From NCBI GenBank assembly GCA_016649995.1, contig JAENWJ010000007.1:1-56677 (forward strand): a DNA stretch of 56,677 bases. Reading direction: 5' to 3'. The position numbers and the translations under genes are program-made. Below, in pieces: positions 43,542 through 51,544 of this stretch (positions are counted from its first letter, which is position 1; every line of letters starts with the position of its first letter). A model generated the notes under the pieces. That model had not been told where the DNA came from. It worked only from the letters and a program-made list of their open reading frames with translations, and searched no databases. The DNA comes from Peptostreptococcaceae bacterium. Lineage in GTDB: Bacteria; Bacillota; Clostridia; Peptostreptococcales; BM714.

Positions 43542-45458
43542 ATGAGCGTTCTGGTTGCGGAAAAAATAACAAAAAGCTATAGTGAGAAAATACTTTTCGA
43601 CAAGATATCATTAGCCATAAACGAGGGAGACAAGATAGGCCTTATAGGAATAAACGGCACAGGAAAATCGACCCTCCTCAAGGTGATTGCCGGAATGGAA
43701 AATGCCGATGAAGGAAGAATAATATGCGGTGGCGATATTAAAATAGAGTATCTGTTGCAAAGCCCCGAATTCAAGGATGGGACAACAGTACTTGAGCAGG
43801 TTTTCAAGGGGAACACACCGGTTATGAAACTGATTCGTGAATATGAGGATGCGCTTCAATTGCTTGATGCTAATCCTGGAGACAGCCATTTTGAAAAGAA
43901 ATTGATTCTACTGTCGCAGAAAATGGATAGCATGAATGCCTGGTCAATAGAGACCGAGGCAAAAAGAATTCTTACAAAGTTGGGGATTGATGATTTTAAA
44001 GCGGATGTTGGAAAGCTTTCAGGCGGGCAGCGAAAAAGGGTGGCGATGGCAGGCGTTCTGATAACCCCTGCTGATTTATTGATACTCGACGAACCTACAA
44101 ATCATATCGACAACGAAACAGTAGACTGGCTTGAGAGCTATATAAATAATAGGAAGGGCGCTCTTCTTATGGTTACCCATGATAGATATCTATTGGATAG
44201 GGTGGCAAACAGGATTATCGAACTTGACAGAGGAAAGCTTTACGCCTATCAGGCAAACTACACCAAGTATCTTGAAATGAAGATTGAAAGGGACGAAATC
44301 GAAGAGGCGTCCGAAAGTAAAAGGCAGAATCTTATCCGAAGAGAGCTTGAATGGATAAGAAGGGGAGCCCGTGCTCGATCGACAAAGCAAAAGGCAAGGA
44401 TTGAAAGATTTGATAATCTGACAAGTGACAACAAGTCATTTGATAACGGAACAGTTGAAATGCAGGGAACTTTTACACGCCTTGGCAGAAAGATAATCGA
44501 AATTGAAAATGTAAGCAAGAGTTTTTCATGCGGTGAAATTATTAAGGACTTCAGCTATGTGCTTTTGAGAACCGATAGAATAGGAATAATTGGGCCAAAC
44601 GGCGCCGGCAAGTCAACCCTTATGAAAATTGCGACGGGAATGATTGATCCGGACGATGGAGCAGTTGCTATAGGAGAGACCGTTAAGATAGGCTATTTTT
44701 CGCAGGAAAACGATGATATGGATCAAAGCATGAGGGTAATAGATTACATCAGGCAAAAGGCGGAATATGTGGATACCGGGGAGGGGCTGGCAAGCGCTTC
44801 ACAGATGCTTGAAAGATTCTTGTTTCCTCCGAGCGAACAGTGGACTCTTATTTCGAAATTGTCCGGTGGGGAAAAAAGGCGGCTGTACCTTCTGCGCATA
44901 CTAATGGAAGCCCCGAATATTCTTATGCTTGATGAACCGACAAATGACCTTGACATTCAAACGCTGACTGTTCTCGAAGGCTATCTGGATGAATTTCCGG
45001 GAGCGGTTGTTGCCATCTCCCATGACAGATATTTTCTTGATAGGGTAGTGGACAGAATATTTTCATTTGAGGGAAATGGTTTCATAAAGCAATATGCTGG
45101 AAATTACACCGACTATGGCGACTTTTTAAGGAAAATCCCTTCAAATGAAACGGATCTTGCTTTAGAAAAAAAATTAAAAACAAATACAATAATAGAAAAA
45201 AAGAATGAAAAAGCACTCAAGTTCACTTATAAGGAAAAAAAGGAATTCGATCAAATAGATGATTTTATTGCAGGGTTGGAAGAAAAGATAGAAAATATTA
45301 AAATCAGTATGCAGGAGGCTTCAAGCGACTTCGAAAGACTCCAGGCCCTAGCCGAGGAAAAAGAAAAATCGGAAAACGAACTGGAAGAAGCATTCGAGAG
45401 ATGGACATATTTGAATGAGCTTTATGAGGAGATTCAAATAAACCGAAGAGAAGAATAA
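43542..45458 (+). CDS. ABC-F ATPase of the Uup/YfmR type
   Basis: This 638-residue soluble protein has tandem ABC domains: GINGTGKST and GPNGAGKST (Walker A), LSGGQRKRV and LSGGEKRRL (signature), LILDEPTNHID and LMLDEPTNDLD (Walker B). A C-terminal coiled coil (about 560-638, EKIENIKISMQEASSDFE) is typical of Uup/YfmR, which act on stalled ribosomes or DNA structures. ATG 43542 has AAGGAG upstream; the longer frame from 43491 has none. It is distinct from the shorter ABC-F at 25545-27101, which lacks this coiled coil. Confidence 0.88.
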   Translation: MSVLVAEKITKSYSEKILFDKISLAINEGDKIGLIGINGTGKSTLLKVIAGMENADEGRIICGGDIKIEYLLQSPEFKDGTTVLEQVFKGNTPVMKLIREYEDALQLLDANPGDSHFEKKLILLSQKMDSMNAWSIETEAKRILTKLGIDDFKADVGKLSGGQRKRVAMAGVLITPADLLILDEPTNHIDNETVDWLESYINNRKGALLMVTHDRYLLDRVANRIIELDRGKLYAYQANYTKYLEMKIERDEIEEASESKRQNLIRRELEWIRRGARARSTKQKARIERFDNLTSDNKSFDNGTVEMQGTFTRLGRKIIEIENVSKSFSCGEIIKDFSYVLLRTDRIGIIGPNGAGKSTLMKIATGMIDPDDGAVAIGETVKIGYFSQENDDMDQSMRVIDYIRQKAEYVDTGEGLASASQMLERFLFPPSEQWTLISKLSGGEKRRLYLLRILMEAPNILMLDEPTNDLDIQTLTVLEGYLDEFPGAVVAISHDRYFLDRVVDRIFSFEGNGFIKQYAGNYTDYGDFLRKIPSNETDLALEKKLKTNTIIEKKNEKALKFTYKEKKEFDQIDDFIAGLEEKIENIKISMQEASSDFERLQALAEEKEKSENELEEAFERWTYLNELYEEIQINRREE

Positions 45459-45497
45459 CAAAAGGGAAGCGGATATATATCATCCGCTTCCCTTTTG
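45459..45497. terminator. Bidirectional terminator
   Basis: CAAAAGGGAAGCGGAT and ATCCGCTTCCCTTTTG form a 16-bp stem around ATATATC, between convergent genes. Confidence 0.85.
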
Positions 45498-45498
45498 T

Positions 45499-45654
45499 TT
45501 ATAGAGACAACTTGGTTTTGCAAATCTCGATAATATCTTTTTCTGAAAAATCGATATCCCCGTCAAGTATATAAATGTAAAGTCCGTTCTGTATGATTAT
45601 TTCGGATTTGTTATTGGAAAGGTAAAAGCCTCTGTTCATATTCCACAATTCCAT
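45499..45654 (-). pseudogene. C-terminal piece of an unidentified protein
   Basis: From ATG 45654 (GAGGAAAG upstream) 51 codons read FYLSNNKSEIIIQNGLYIYILDGDIDFSEKDIIEICKTK, which looks like the end of a DUF4367-type domain. It overlaps the end of the DUF2812-like frame in another phase. Either two broken genes were joined here or this is a very small gene. Confidence 0.35.
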
Positions 45655-45905
45655 CCGCTTTCCTCGCACAGCTCCCGGTAGTCTTTGTATTCCTCGTCGT
45701 TTGGATAATCGAACGGAGTCGATTTGTAAAAAAGGCTCACATTGAATGTGTAGTCTACGGGTTCGGATTTTTTGAAAACAAGAAAGGTTCTTTTGATTTC
45801 CGAAAGCATCCATCCCTTTGCTGCCATTTTTTCAAGACGCTTCTCCAGTGTTTTGTATTCTGTTATTGAAGTGAAAAAGAGCTGCTTTTTTATATTACTA
45901 TTCAT
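45636..45905 (-). CDS. DUF2812-like protein, C-terminally truncated
   Basis: This 89-residue protein has the DUF2812 opening (LEKRLEKMAAKGWMLSEIKRTFLVFKKSEPVDYTFNVSLF, split around residues 20-60) up to EESGWN, then ends abruptly with CGI. DUF2812 proteins usually go on for tens to hundreds of residues, often with membrane helices. Its ATG 45905 overlaps the TGA of the PadR gene (ATGA), with GGGGGGATGG upstream. PadR-DUF2812 pairs are common in Firmicutes, the PadR protein repressing the pair. The cut-off suggests a damaged partner. Confidence 0.6.
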   Translation of the reverse strand: MNSNIKKQLFFTSITEYKTLEKRLEKMAAKGWMLSEIKRTFLVFKKSEPVDYTFNVSLFYKSTPFDYPNDEEYKDYRELCEESGWNCGI

Positions 45906-46222
45906 TGTTTCCATCCCCCCAATGTCATATCGCCGTCTGAAACCAGTTTTTTCAGTCGTGTATGTTCCTTCATTAGAATTTCCATGCCTTTGTCAGTTAA
46001 TACATAGTTTTTTTTGCCTTCTTCCGCCAATGTTTTAACAACAATATCCTCTTTTTCAAATCGGGACAAGAGGGAATACAGCGTTCCGGGGCCAACTCTT
46101 ACACTGCCTTCGGTCATTTTTTCTATGTTCTTCATTATTCCGTATCCATGAATGGGACTGAGTAGACTTAAAAGAATATAATACATTGGTTCGGTTAGGT
46201 TCTGAAGCTGTTTTCTCGCCAT
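45902..46222 (-). CDS. PadR-family transcriptional repressor
   Basis: This 106-residue winged-helix protein of the short PadR class (PadR-s2 size) carries the family core EPMYYILLSLLSPIHGYGIMKNIE, VRVGPGTLYSLLSRFEKEDIVVK and KNYVLTDKGMEIL, with a C-terminal dimer helix. It is coupled to the DUF2812 gene by a 4-base overlap. GGAGGTAAG is the ribosome site. A long inverted repeat overlapping its own promoter (46238-46281) suggests autorepression. Confidence 0.88.
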   Translation of the reverse strand: MARKQLQNLTEPMYYILLSLLSPIHGYGIMKNIEKMTEGSVRVGPGTLYSLLSRFEKEDIVVKTLAEEGKKNYVLTDKGMEILMKEHTRLKKLVSDGDMTLGGWKQ

Positions 46223-46237
46223 TGCTTACCTCCGCAT

Positions 46238-46281
46238 ATCGAGTATGGATATACCATATATCAATACTCGATACATGTCAA
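46238..46281 (-). promoter_or_regulatory. padR promoter and inverted-repeat operator
   Basis: On the minus strand TTGACA (46281-46276), 17 bases, TATGGT. ATCGAGTAT (46238-46246) and ATACTCGAT (46264-46272) are perfect 9-base arms, 17 bases apart, flanking the -10. This is the typical size of a PadR site. Confidence 0.65.
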
Positions 46282-46532
46282 TACTGTATATATTTATTCG
46301 GGATGTTTTATATTTTAAAAGGATTTCCAATTAAAAAAGAATTTATCATGCATCAGAAAATCGTCTCGCGGTTAATTAAAGCTTGAGGCGATTTTTTTAT
46401 TAATTAACAATCGTCGTCAAATCATTGTCTGAAATCAAAATATGATATATATTCTAGAAGAACTTTAAAATTCAATTCGTTGAATATTATTGATAAATCC
46501 GATATTTTGGATGCGCGTTTATTAGCGACGGG

Positions 46533-47033
46533 ATGGATATGATGAAAAAACAAACTAACAGTCAATGCTATTATTTGGGGAAAGCTTACCCTTTATACAC
46601 AAAGGTTGATGCATCGGCAAAGAAAACTACAGTCGAGTGGGATGGAGAGGCATTTATCTGCATTTTGCCCAAAGATGATGAGAAAACCGATATTGCCGGG
46701 GCCATAAAACTGTTCTATAAAAGAGCAAGCCGAAAATTGATTGAGGAAAGACTGAGATTCTACCAGCCCGGATTTAAGGTGAAATATAGGTCATTCGCAA
46801 TAGAGGACAGCCTTGTGAAATGGGGAAGCTGCAATTCAAAGAGGAATCTGACCTTTCACTGGAGGCTTATGGCATATCCGATGGACGTGATTGACTATGT
46901 GGTTGTACATGAACTTTGCCATCTTGTACATATGAATCATGACAGATCGTTTTGGCGCCTGGTCGGGAAGGTCTATCCCGGATATAAAGAGGCGATGGAA
47001 ATATTGGGAACGGTCAAAACAAGGGATATTTAG
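46533..47033 (+). CDS. YgjP-like (DUF45) metal-dependent hydrolase, short N-terminus
   Basis: This 166-residue protein has the family C-terminal zinc site VVHELCHLVHMNHDRSFW (HELCH...H) preceded by RSFAIEDSLVKWGSCNSKRNLTFHWRLMAYP, as in YgjP/DUF45 (SprT-like) hydrolases. Family members are usually about 220-240 residues with an N-terminal beta domain of some 60 residues that is missing here. The sequence before ATG 46533 has stops in the expected frame and only a weak ribosome site, so it may be 5'-truncated. The catalytic part is complete. Function of the family is not established. Confidence 0.7.
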   Translation: MDMMKKQTNSQCYYLGKAYPLYTKVDASAKKTTVEWDGEAFICILPKDDEKTDIAGAIKLFYKRASRKLIEERLRFYQPGFKVKYRSFAIEDSLVKWGSCNSKRNLTFHWRLMAYPMDVIDYVVVHELCHLVHMNHDRSFWRLVGKVYPGYKEAMEILGTVKTRDI

Positions 47034-47068
47034 TGTTGTGTTAACAATAAGGAAAGAGGTGCGATATT

Positions 47069-47263
47069 TTGGATGGTACTAAGCGTACGAACATAAAGCC
47101 TGGAATGGCTGTAAGAGTAGTTCAAAAGCAAGACCAGCGTTCGGGAAAACTGACAGACGGCATTGTGCAGAGATTGCTCACAAAATCTCCAAATCATCCT
47201 CATGGCATTAAGGTAATGCTTGAAGACGGAATAGTGGGACGAGTAAAGGATATTATAGGTTAG
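47069..47263 (+). CDS. ywbE: YwbE-family protein (DUF2196)
   Basis: This 64-residue basic protein (GMAVRVVQKQDQRSGKLTDGIVQRLLTKSPNHPHGIKV split in two motifs) matches YwbE, an uncharacterised family conserved in Firmicutes and many other bacteria. The start is TTG 47069, with AAAGAGGTG upstream. It lies between the YgjP-like gene and the Crp/Fnr regulator. Confidence 0.8.
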   Translation: MDGTKRTNIKPGMAVRVVQKQDQRSGKLTDGIVQRLLTKSPNHPHGIKVMLEDGIVGRVKDIIG

Positions 47264-47297
47264 AACAATTTTTAATCGAAATGTTGCATTAAACAGA

Positions 47298-47366
47298 ATG
47301 GTGATTTTCTTTTTCATATGGTCTGCGATAGCCTTGGCAGTTGCTGTATGGCTTTTGAGGATATAA
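47298..47366 (+). CDS. Possible 22-residue single-helix membrane peptide
   Basis: ATG 47298 to TAA 47364-47366 encodes MVIFFFIWSAIALAVAVWLL plus RI, a perfect transmembrane-helix composition. No clear ribosome site precedes it. It fills the gap between ywbE and the regulator. It could equally be chance in an AT-rich spacer. Confidence 0.25.
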   Translation: MVIFFFIWSAIALAVAVWLLRI

Positions 47367-47381
47367 TTCAAAGGAGTTTTT

Positions 47382-48071
47382 ATGTACACAGAATGGTTGG
47401 ATTCATTAAAAAATGTAGAACTGTTTCAAAATATAGAAAAAGATGAACTTAACAGCATGCTGATGTGTTTCAATCCCAAAATTGAAACCTATCAAAAAAA
47501 AGAATATATAGCTATGGAAGGCGACCCATTCACGGGAGTCGGCGTTGTCATCGAGGGTGAAGTAACCATTACAAAAGACAATGCGGCCGGGGAAAGGGTT
47601 ATTATGACAAAGCTGAATGCCAATAGCATATTCGGAGAAATATTTGCATTTTCAAACAGCAAAATATGGGGAGTTACTGTTATAGCGGCAACGGACTGCA
47701 AGGTTTTATTCATTACACCAGAAAGAATAATCGGACATTGTAGAAACATGTGCATAGGGCACCACATTCTGATTCAAAACATGTTAAAAATCGTTTCGCA
47801 AAAGGCTCTTGGGCTGGACAAGAAAATCAGGTATCTTGCGATGAAAAGCATACGGACTAAAATAAGCTCCTTTCTGTTGGAGCAGCATAAACTGTCTGGA
47901 AGCAACAGGTTCATGATTTCATACAACAGGGAGGAATTGGCCGATTATCTGAACGTTTCCAGGCCTTCGTTGTCGAGGGAAATGATTAAAATGAGGGATG
48001 AGGGGATAATTGATTTTTACAAGGCGACATTTCAAATAATGGATATCGAGACTATAAAAATGAATATTTGA
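47382..48071 (+). CDS. Crp/Fnr-family regulator (HcpR-like candidate)
   Basis: This 229-residue protein has an N-terminal cyclic-nucleotide-type beta-barrel (about 15-130, with GDPFTGVGVVIEGEVTI and NSIFGEIFAF) and a C-terminal winged helix (about 165-220) with the recognition segment YNREELADYLNVSRPSLSREMIKM. There is no N-terminal Cys cluster of the FNR type; Cys are scattered (MCF, DCK, HCRNMC), so a haem or NO-sensing mode is possible but not shown. It stands directly upstream of the hcp-linked operon, and a 14-base dyad-like motif recurs before both units. AAAGGAG is the ribosome site. A strong terminator follows. Confidence 0.85.
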   Translation: MYTEWLDSLKNVELFQNIEKDELNSMLMCFNPKIETYQKKEYIAMEGDPFTGVGVVIEGEVTITKDNAAGERVIMTKLNANSIFGEIFAFSNSKIWGVTVIAATDCKVLFITPERIIGHCRNMCIGHHILIQNMLKIVSQKALGLDKKIRYLAMKSIRTKISSFLLEQHKLSGSNRFMISYNREELADYLNVSRPSLSREMIKMRDEGIIDFYKATFQIMDIETIKMNI

Positions 48072-48084
48072 ATTTATTTAGAAT

Positions 48085-48133
48085 AAAAAGCGACTAATCA
48101 GGTGAATATTTCACCTGATTAGTCGCTTTTTAT
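48085..48133. terminator. Strong terminator after the Crp/Fnr gene
   Basis: AAAAGCGACTAATCAGGTGAA pairs over about 21 bp with its complement (48110-48130) around a 3-base loop, then TTTATT. Confidence 0.9.
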
Positions 48134-48143
48134 TGTTTCTCTC

Positions 48144-48185
48144 GTAACATAGGATACGGAAATAAGATCGATCGGATGTTACAAT
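48144..48185 (+). promoter_or_regulatory. Crp-type motif and -10 before the hcp-linked operon
   Basis: GTAACATAGGATAC (48144-48157) is followed by GAAAT; a -10 TACAAT lies at 48180-48185. If transcription starts near 48192 the motif centre is at about -41.5, the class II activator position. The same sequence occurs at 51459-51472 before hcp. It resembles the GTAAC-N4-GTTAC type of site reported for HcpR in some Firmicutes, with one mismatch. Confidence 0.65.
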
Positions 48186-48236
48186 GACACAGAATCACGC
48201 GGAAACGCAAACGAAAATAATTGAAGAGGTGAAAAA

Positions 48237-49484
48237 ATGGACAATAAATATTTTAATTTGAGTGATACATTGTTTGATGTTACAGAAAAGCATGAGGAGG
48301 CAATCGATTTGCTTGTTTCCATAGGCTTTGAAAACATAAAAGATGAAAAGCAAAGAAATACAATTGGAAAATCAATCACATTGGAAGCGGCACTGAAGAT
48401 GAAAAAGATAAACGCGAAAATTTTCGAAAACCAGTTGGTGGATATCATTGAAACCGGCAAAAATAGTCAAGATGAGGTATTGGAGTCAAACGGAGCTTCG
48501 AAAGATGCCGATGTCAGAATTGAGGGTGTATTGCCTTGTCCCGTAAGGGTTCCGCTTATGGAGGCATTTCAAGAGTGGATGAAAGAAAACGATGATAAAA
48601 TAAATGCCACCGTAGGATATGAATTGAAGGCCGCCTCAATGGGCGTCGATTGGCTCAAGAAATCTTTGGAAAATGCCGATTCCGACGATGTGCTGGCAGA
48701 CATCTTCATATCGGCAGGTTTTGACCTTTTCTTCGATAAGGACCTTATCGGCAAGTACAAGGCTGAAAATGTATTTGAAGACATTACCGGTAATGAGAAT
48801 TACAATAAGGATTTCAATAATGAAAGTATAAGCTTGAAGGATCCTGACAGACAGTATTCAATGATAGGGGTAGTGCCGGCTGTATTTCTTATAAACACGG
48901 AAGAGCTGGGCGGCAGAAAAATGCCTTCAAGCTGGGAAGAAATATTGGGGGAGGAATTCGAAAACAAGGTTAGCCTGCCTATAGGGGATTTTGATTTGTT
49001 TAATGCCATATTGCTGAATATAAATAACAGATACGGAGAAGAAGGTGTAAAAAAGCTGGGCAGAAGCCTTTTGAGAAGCATGCATCCTTCGGAGATGGTA
49101 AAGTCGCACATAAAGAAATCGGAAAAGCCCATTGTTACAATAATGCCTTACTTCTTTACCAAGATGACTAAAAACGGGGGGCCGATGAAAGCCGTATGGC
49201 CCAAAGACGGCGCCATAATCAGTCCGATATTCATGCTTAGCAAAAGAAATAAAAAAGAAAAACTGCAACCATTTGTGGATTTTTTCTCTTCAAAAGAGGT
49301 TGGGGATATATTGTCGCACAATGGAAGATTCCCAAGCGTGAATCCGGAGGTTGATAATATGATTTCAAATGAGAATAAATACATGTGGTTGGGATGGGAG
49401 TACATCAAGAACAACGATATAGGGAGAATGCTTGTAAAATGCGAGAGGCTTTTTAGTGAAGCGGTCAATGAGGTGAAATCATGA
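48237..49484 (+). CDS. Cytoplasmic solute-binding-like protein with DUF1858-like N-terminus
   Basis: This 415-residue protein has residues 1-60 (YFNLSDTLFDVTEKHEEAIDLL, IGKSITLEAALKMKKI) of the DUF1858/hybrid-cluster-associated type. It lacks the CxxC pair that many members carry. Residues about 95-415 look like a type 2 periplasmic-binding fold of the iron/polyamine class (VLPCPVRVPLMEAF, IGVVPAVFLINTEELGGRKMPSSWEEI, GRFPSVNPEV). There is no signal peptide, lipobox or permease nearby, so it must work in the cytoplasm. The ATG has GAAGAGGTG upstream and its stop overlaps the GTPase start by 4 bases. The bound ligand is unknown. Confidence 0.75.
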   Translation: MDNKYFNLSDTLFDVTEKHEEAIDLLVSIGFENIKDEKQRNTIGKSITLEAALKMKKINAKIFENQLVDIIETGKNSQDEVLESNGASKDADVRIEGVLPCPVRVPLMEAFQEWMKENDDKINATVGYELKAASMGVDWLKKSLENADSDDVLADIFISAGFDLFFDKDLIGKYKAENVFEDITGNENYNKDFNNESISLKDPDRQYSMIGVVPAVFLINTEELGGRKMPSSWEEILGEEFENKVSLPIGDFDLFNAILLNINNRYGEEGVKKLGRSLLRSMHPSEMVKSHIKKSEKPIVTIMPYFFTKMTKNGGPMKAVWPKDGAIISPIFMLSKRNKKEKLQPFVDFFSSKEVGDILSHNGRFPSVNPEVDNMISNENKYMWLGWEYIKNNDIGRMLVKCERLFSEAVNEVKS

Positions 49485-50182
49485 ATTTGATAACCGTATC
49501 GGGACCTCCGTCATCAGGAAAAACATCGATAGTGCTTAAGACGATTCGTGCCTTGCATCAAAGAAGTTTGAAGGTGGGCGTAGTCAAATTCGATTGCCTG
49601 TATACGGACGACGACATACTTTATAAAAATGCGGGAGTTCCTGTTAAGAAAGGCTTATCCGGGTCTTTGTGTCCTGACCATTACTTTGTGAGCAATATAG
49701 AAGAGGTAGTGCAATGGGGCAGAAAGGAAGAACTGGATGTGCTAATAACAGAAAGTGCGGGACTTTGCAACAGATGTTCGCCCTATATAAAAGACATCAA
49801 AGCCGTATGCGTAATAGATAATCTGAGCGGTATAAATACGCCGAAAAAAATCGGGCCAATGCTTAAGACGGCGGATATTGTTGTGATAACGAAGGGCGAC
49901 ATAGTTTCACAGGCGGAAAGGGAAGTGTTTGCTTCAAAAGTTCATTCGGTAAATCCAAAGGCGATAACGATGCACATTAACGGATTGACAGGTCAGGGTG
50001 CGTTTGAACTCAGCACATTGCTTTACGATGAGAAGGAAGATATTGAAACGGTAAAGGGAAAAGAACTGAGGTTCTCGATGCCGTCTGCACTTTGTTCGTA
50101 TTGTCTTGGAGAAAAAAGAATTGGAGATGATTATCAGATGGGGAATATCAGAAAAATCAAGTTGAGTGATAGCGATGACTAA
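49481..50182 (+). CDS. SIMIBI-type P-loop GTPase/ATPase (HypB/CobW-like)
   Basis: This 233-residue protein has Walker A GPPSSGKTS near residue 8, a switch-like region DCLYTDDD near 38, Walker B-like LITESAGLCNRCSPY near 88, and a TKGD base motif near 137 (cf. NKxD). Two Cys pairs (LCNRC and, near the C-terminus, LCSYC) could hold a metal. HypB, UreG and CobW relatives use GTP to load nickel, cobalt or zinc into enzymes. It is coupled to both neighbours by 4- and 8-base overlaps. A metallochaperone-like role in this operon is inference. Confidence 0.75.
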   Translation: MNLITVSGPPSSGKTSIVLKTIRALHQRSLKVGVVKFDCLYTDDDILYKNAGVPVKKGLSGSLCPDHYFVSNIEEVVQWGRKEELDVLITESAGLCNRCSPYIKDIKAVCVIDNLSGINTPKKIGPMLKTADIVVITKGDIVSQAEREVFASKVHSVNPKAITMHINGLTGQGAFELSTLLYDEKEDIETVKGKELRFSMPSALCSYCLGEKRIGDDYQMGNIRKIKLSDSDD

Positions 50183-51215
50183 TATGAGGTATATTGAAAA
50201 GATGAAAATAAGTGAAATTGAAAACAAATATCCGTTTTCCGTTTCGTTTTTTGAAAACAATAATTTGGATATCGAAGGACATGAAGACAGCACTTTAGAG
50301 CAATATCTTGGTCACTTTAGTGAGGAGGAAATTGAGGATTGGGCAATAGACATCGAAAAAATAAAAACGGATTTCACGGTCTATATTGAAGAAACACTTG
50401 AATTTTTGGGTATAACAGACGAAGAGAAGGTTGATTCTTTGACAATTGCCGCAGGGAGAGACAAAGACGGAAACAAAGAGAATTTCGAGACGATTACAAT
50501 AAACAAGAGTGAAATAGTTTCAATAGTCGGTGCCACCGGCTCGGGGAAAAGTCGCCTTCTGGCAGATATAGAATGGGTTGCCAACAAAGATACGCCAACG
50601 GAAAGAAAAATTACCATCAACGGAAAAATTCCCGACAGCAAATGGAGATTTTCATCTTCAAACAAGCTTGTTGCGCAATTATCCCAAAACATGAATTTTG
50701 TAATGGATTTGTCTGTAAGAGAATTCATAGGGCTGCACGCACAAAGCAGGATGGTTAAAAATGAAGAGGAAATCATTGTAAGGATAATAGATGCGGCCAA
50801 TTATTTGGCGGGCGAGCATTTTAATCTTGATACGCCTATTACGAGCTTAAGCGGAGGTCAGTCCAGAGCGCTTATGATTGCTGATACTGCCATACTGAGC
50901 ACTTCTCCGATTGTTTTAATCGATGAAATAGAAAATGCCGGCATAGACAGGAAAAAAGCTCTTAATCTTCTTGTCAGCGAAGAAAAGATAGTTCTAATGG
51001 CCACACATGATCCAAGTCTTGCTTTGATGGCGGGAAAGAGGATAGTAATTAAAAATGGAGGAATCTCAAATGTCATCGAAACCAGCAAGGAAGAAAGAGG
51101 GATGCTGGTGGAGTTGGAGAAAATGGATAAAATTGTAAATGATCTCAGAACGAGTCTAAGAAAAGGCGAAATATTGGAAAACATGGAATGGGAAGAGGTT
51201 ATGCAAAATGCATGA
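50175..51215 (+). CDS. ABC ATPase with ScdA_N-like N-terminal domain
   Basis: This 346-residue protein has residues about 9-60 (MKISEIENKYPFSVSFFENN, LDIEGHEDSTLEQYL) following the ScdA_N/DUF542 pattern seen in RIC iron-centre repair proteins, but the usual Cys pair is replaced (LDIEGHE). Residues about 105-320 are an ABC ATPase: Walker A GATGSGKS (119-126), Q-loop AQLSQN, signature LSGGQ (225-229), Walker B IVLIDE (246-251) and switch His in ATHDP (278). No membrane domain is fused or adjacent. ATG 50175 overlaps the GTPase by 8 bases; GTG 50166 is an alternative. Confidence 0.75.
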   Translation: MTNMRYIEKMKISEIENKYPFSVSFFENNNLDIEGHEDSTLEQYLGHFSEEEIEDWAIDIEKIKTDFTVYIEETLEFLGITDEEKVDSLTIAAGRDKDGNKENFETITINKSEIVSIVGATGSGKSRLLADIEWVANKDTPTERKITINGKIPDSKWRFSSSNKLVAQLSQNMNFVMDLSVREFIGLHAQSRMVKNEEEIIVRIIDAANYLAGEHFNLDTPITSLSGGQSRALMIADTAILSTSPIVLIDEIENAGIDRKKALNLLVSEEKIVLMATHDPSLALMAGKRIVIKNGGISNVIETSKEERGMLVELEKMDKIVNDLRTSLRKGEILENMEWEEVMQNA

Positions 51216-51450
51216 TGGATGTAGCGGGAGTTTTGAAAATGGGAAGCAAACTGTAGACAAAGTGAGAATGATGGGTTTTTCGAATCAATATATGCCAATG
51301 CCGCTTAATGTAGTATGCGGAGAGTGCAATAAGACATTTGAGATGAGTACTTTTGAGGGCAAGTGTTCACATTGCGGATCGGTGCATGGGGTAACGCCAT
51401 GTCATGCTTTCGATCCTGAAAATGTAAAAGCGGCTGGAAAAGATTATTAG
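51208..51450 (+). CDS. Small zinc-ribbon protein of the hcp-linked operon
   Basis: This 80-residue protein has CGECNKTFEMSTFEGKCSHCG (about 37-57, two CxxC pairs, zinc-ribbon spacing) and an extra Cys/His pair in TPCH, as well as Cys5 near the start. It overlaps the ABC ATPase gene by 8 bases. It could be a metal- or redox-handling adaptor for the complex. No named family was recognised with certainty. The hcp promoter region follows. Confidence 0.7.
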   Translation: MHDGCSGSFENGKQTVDKVRMMGFSNQYMPMPLNVVCGECNKTFEMSTFEGKCSHCGSVHGVTPCHAFDPENVKAAGKDY

Positions 51451-51458
51451 TTCGATTT

Positions 51459-51511
51459 GTAACATAGGATACTGAAATGCTTTCAAGGTTGCGATATGCT
51501 GAATGTATAAT
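51459..51511 (+). promoter_or_regulatory. hcp promoter with Crp-type motif
   Basis: GTAACATAGGATAC (51459-51472), then TGAAAT, nearly identical over 19 bases to 48144-48162. A consensus -10 TATAAT lies at 51506-51511. The motif-to-(-10) distance is 11 bases longer than at 48144, about one helical turn, so the regulator would bind the same DNA face. Confidence 0.65.
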
Positions 51512-51544
51512 CAATAGCATTTATAAAAAAAAGGAGGAATTAAA

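Noticed and set aside
45499-45813. Single 104-residue minus-strand gene
   Set aside because: Its first half is a shadow of the DUF2812 frame; only the part after ATG 45654 looks protein-like.
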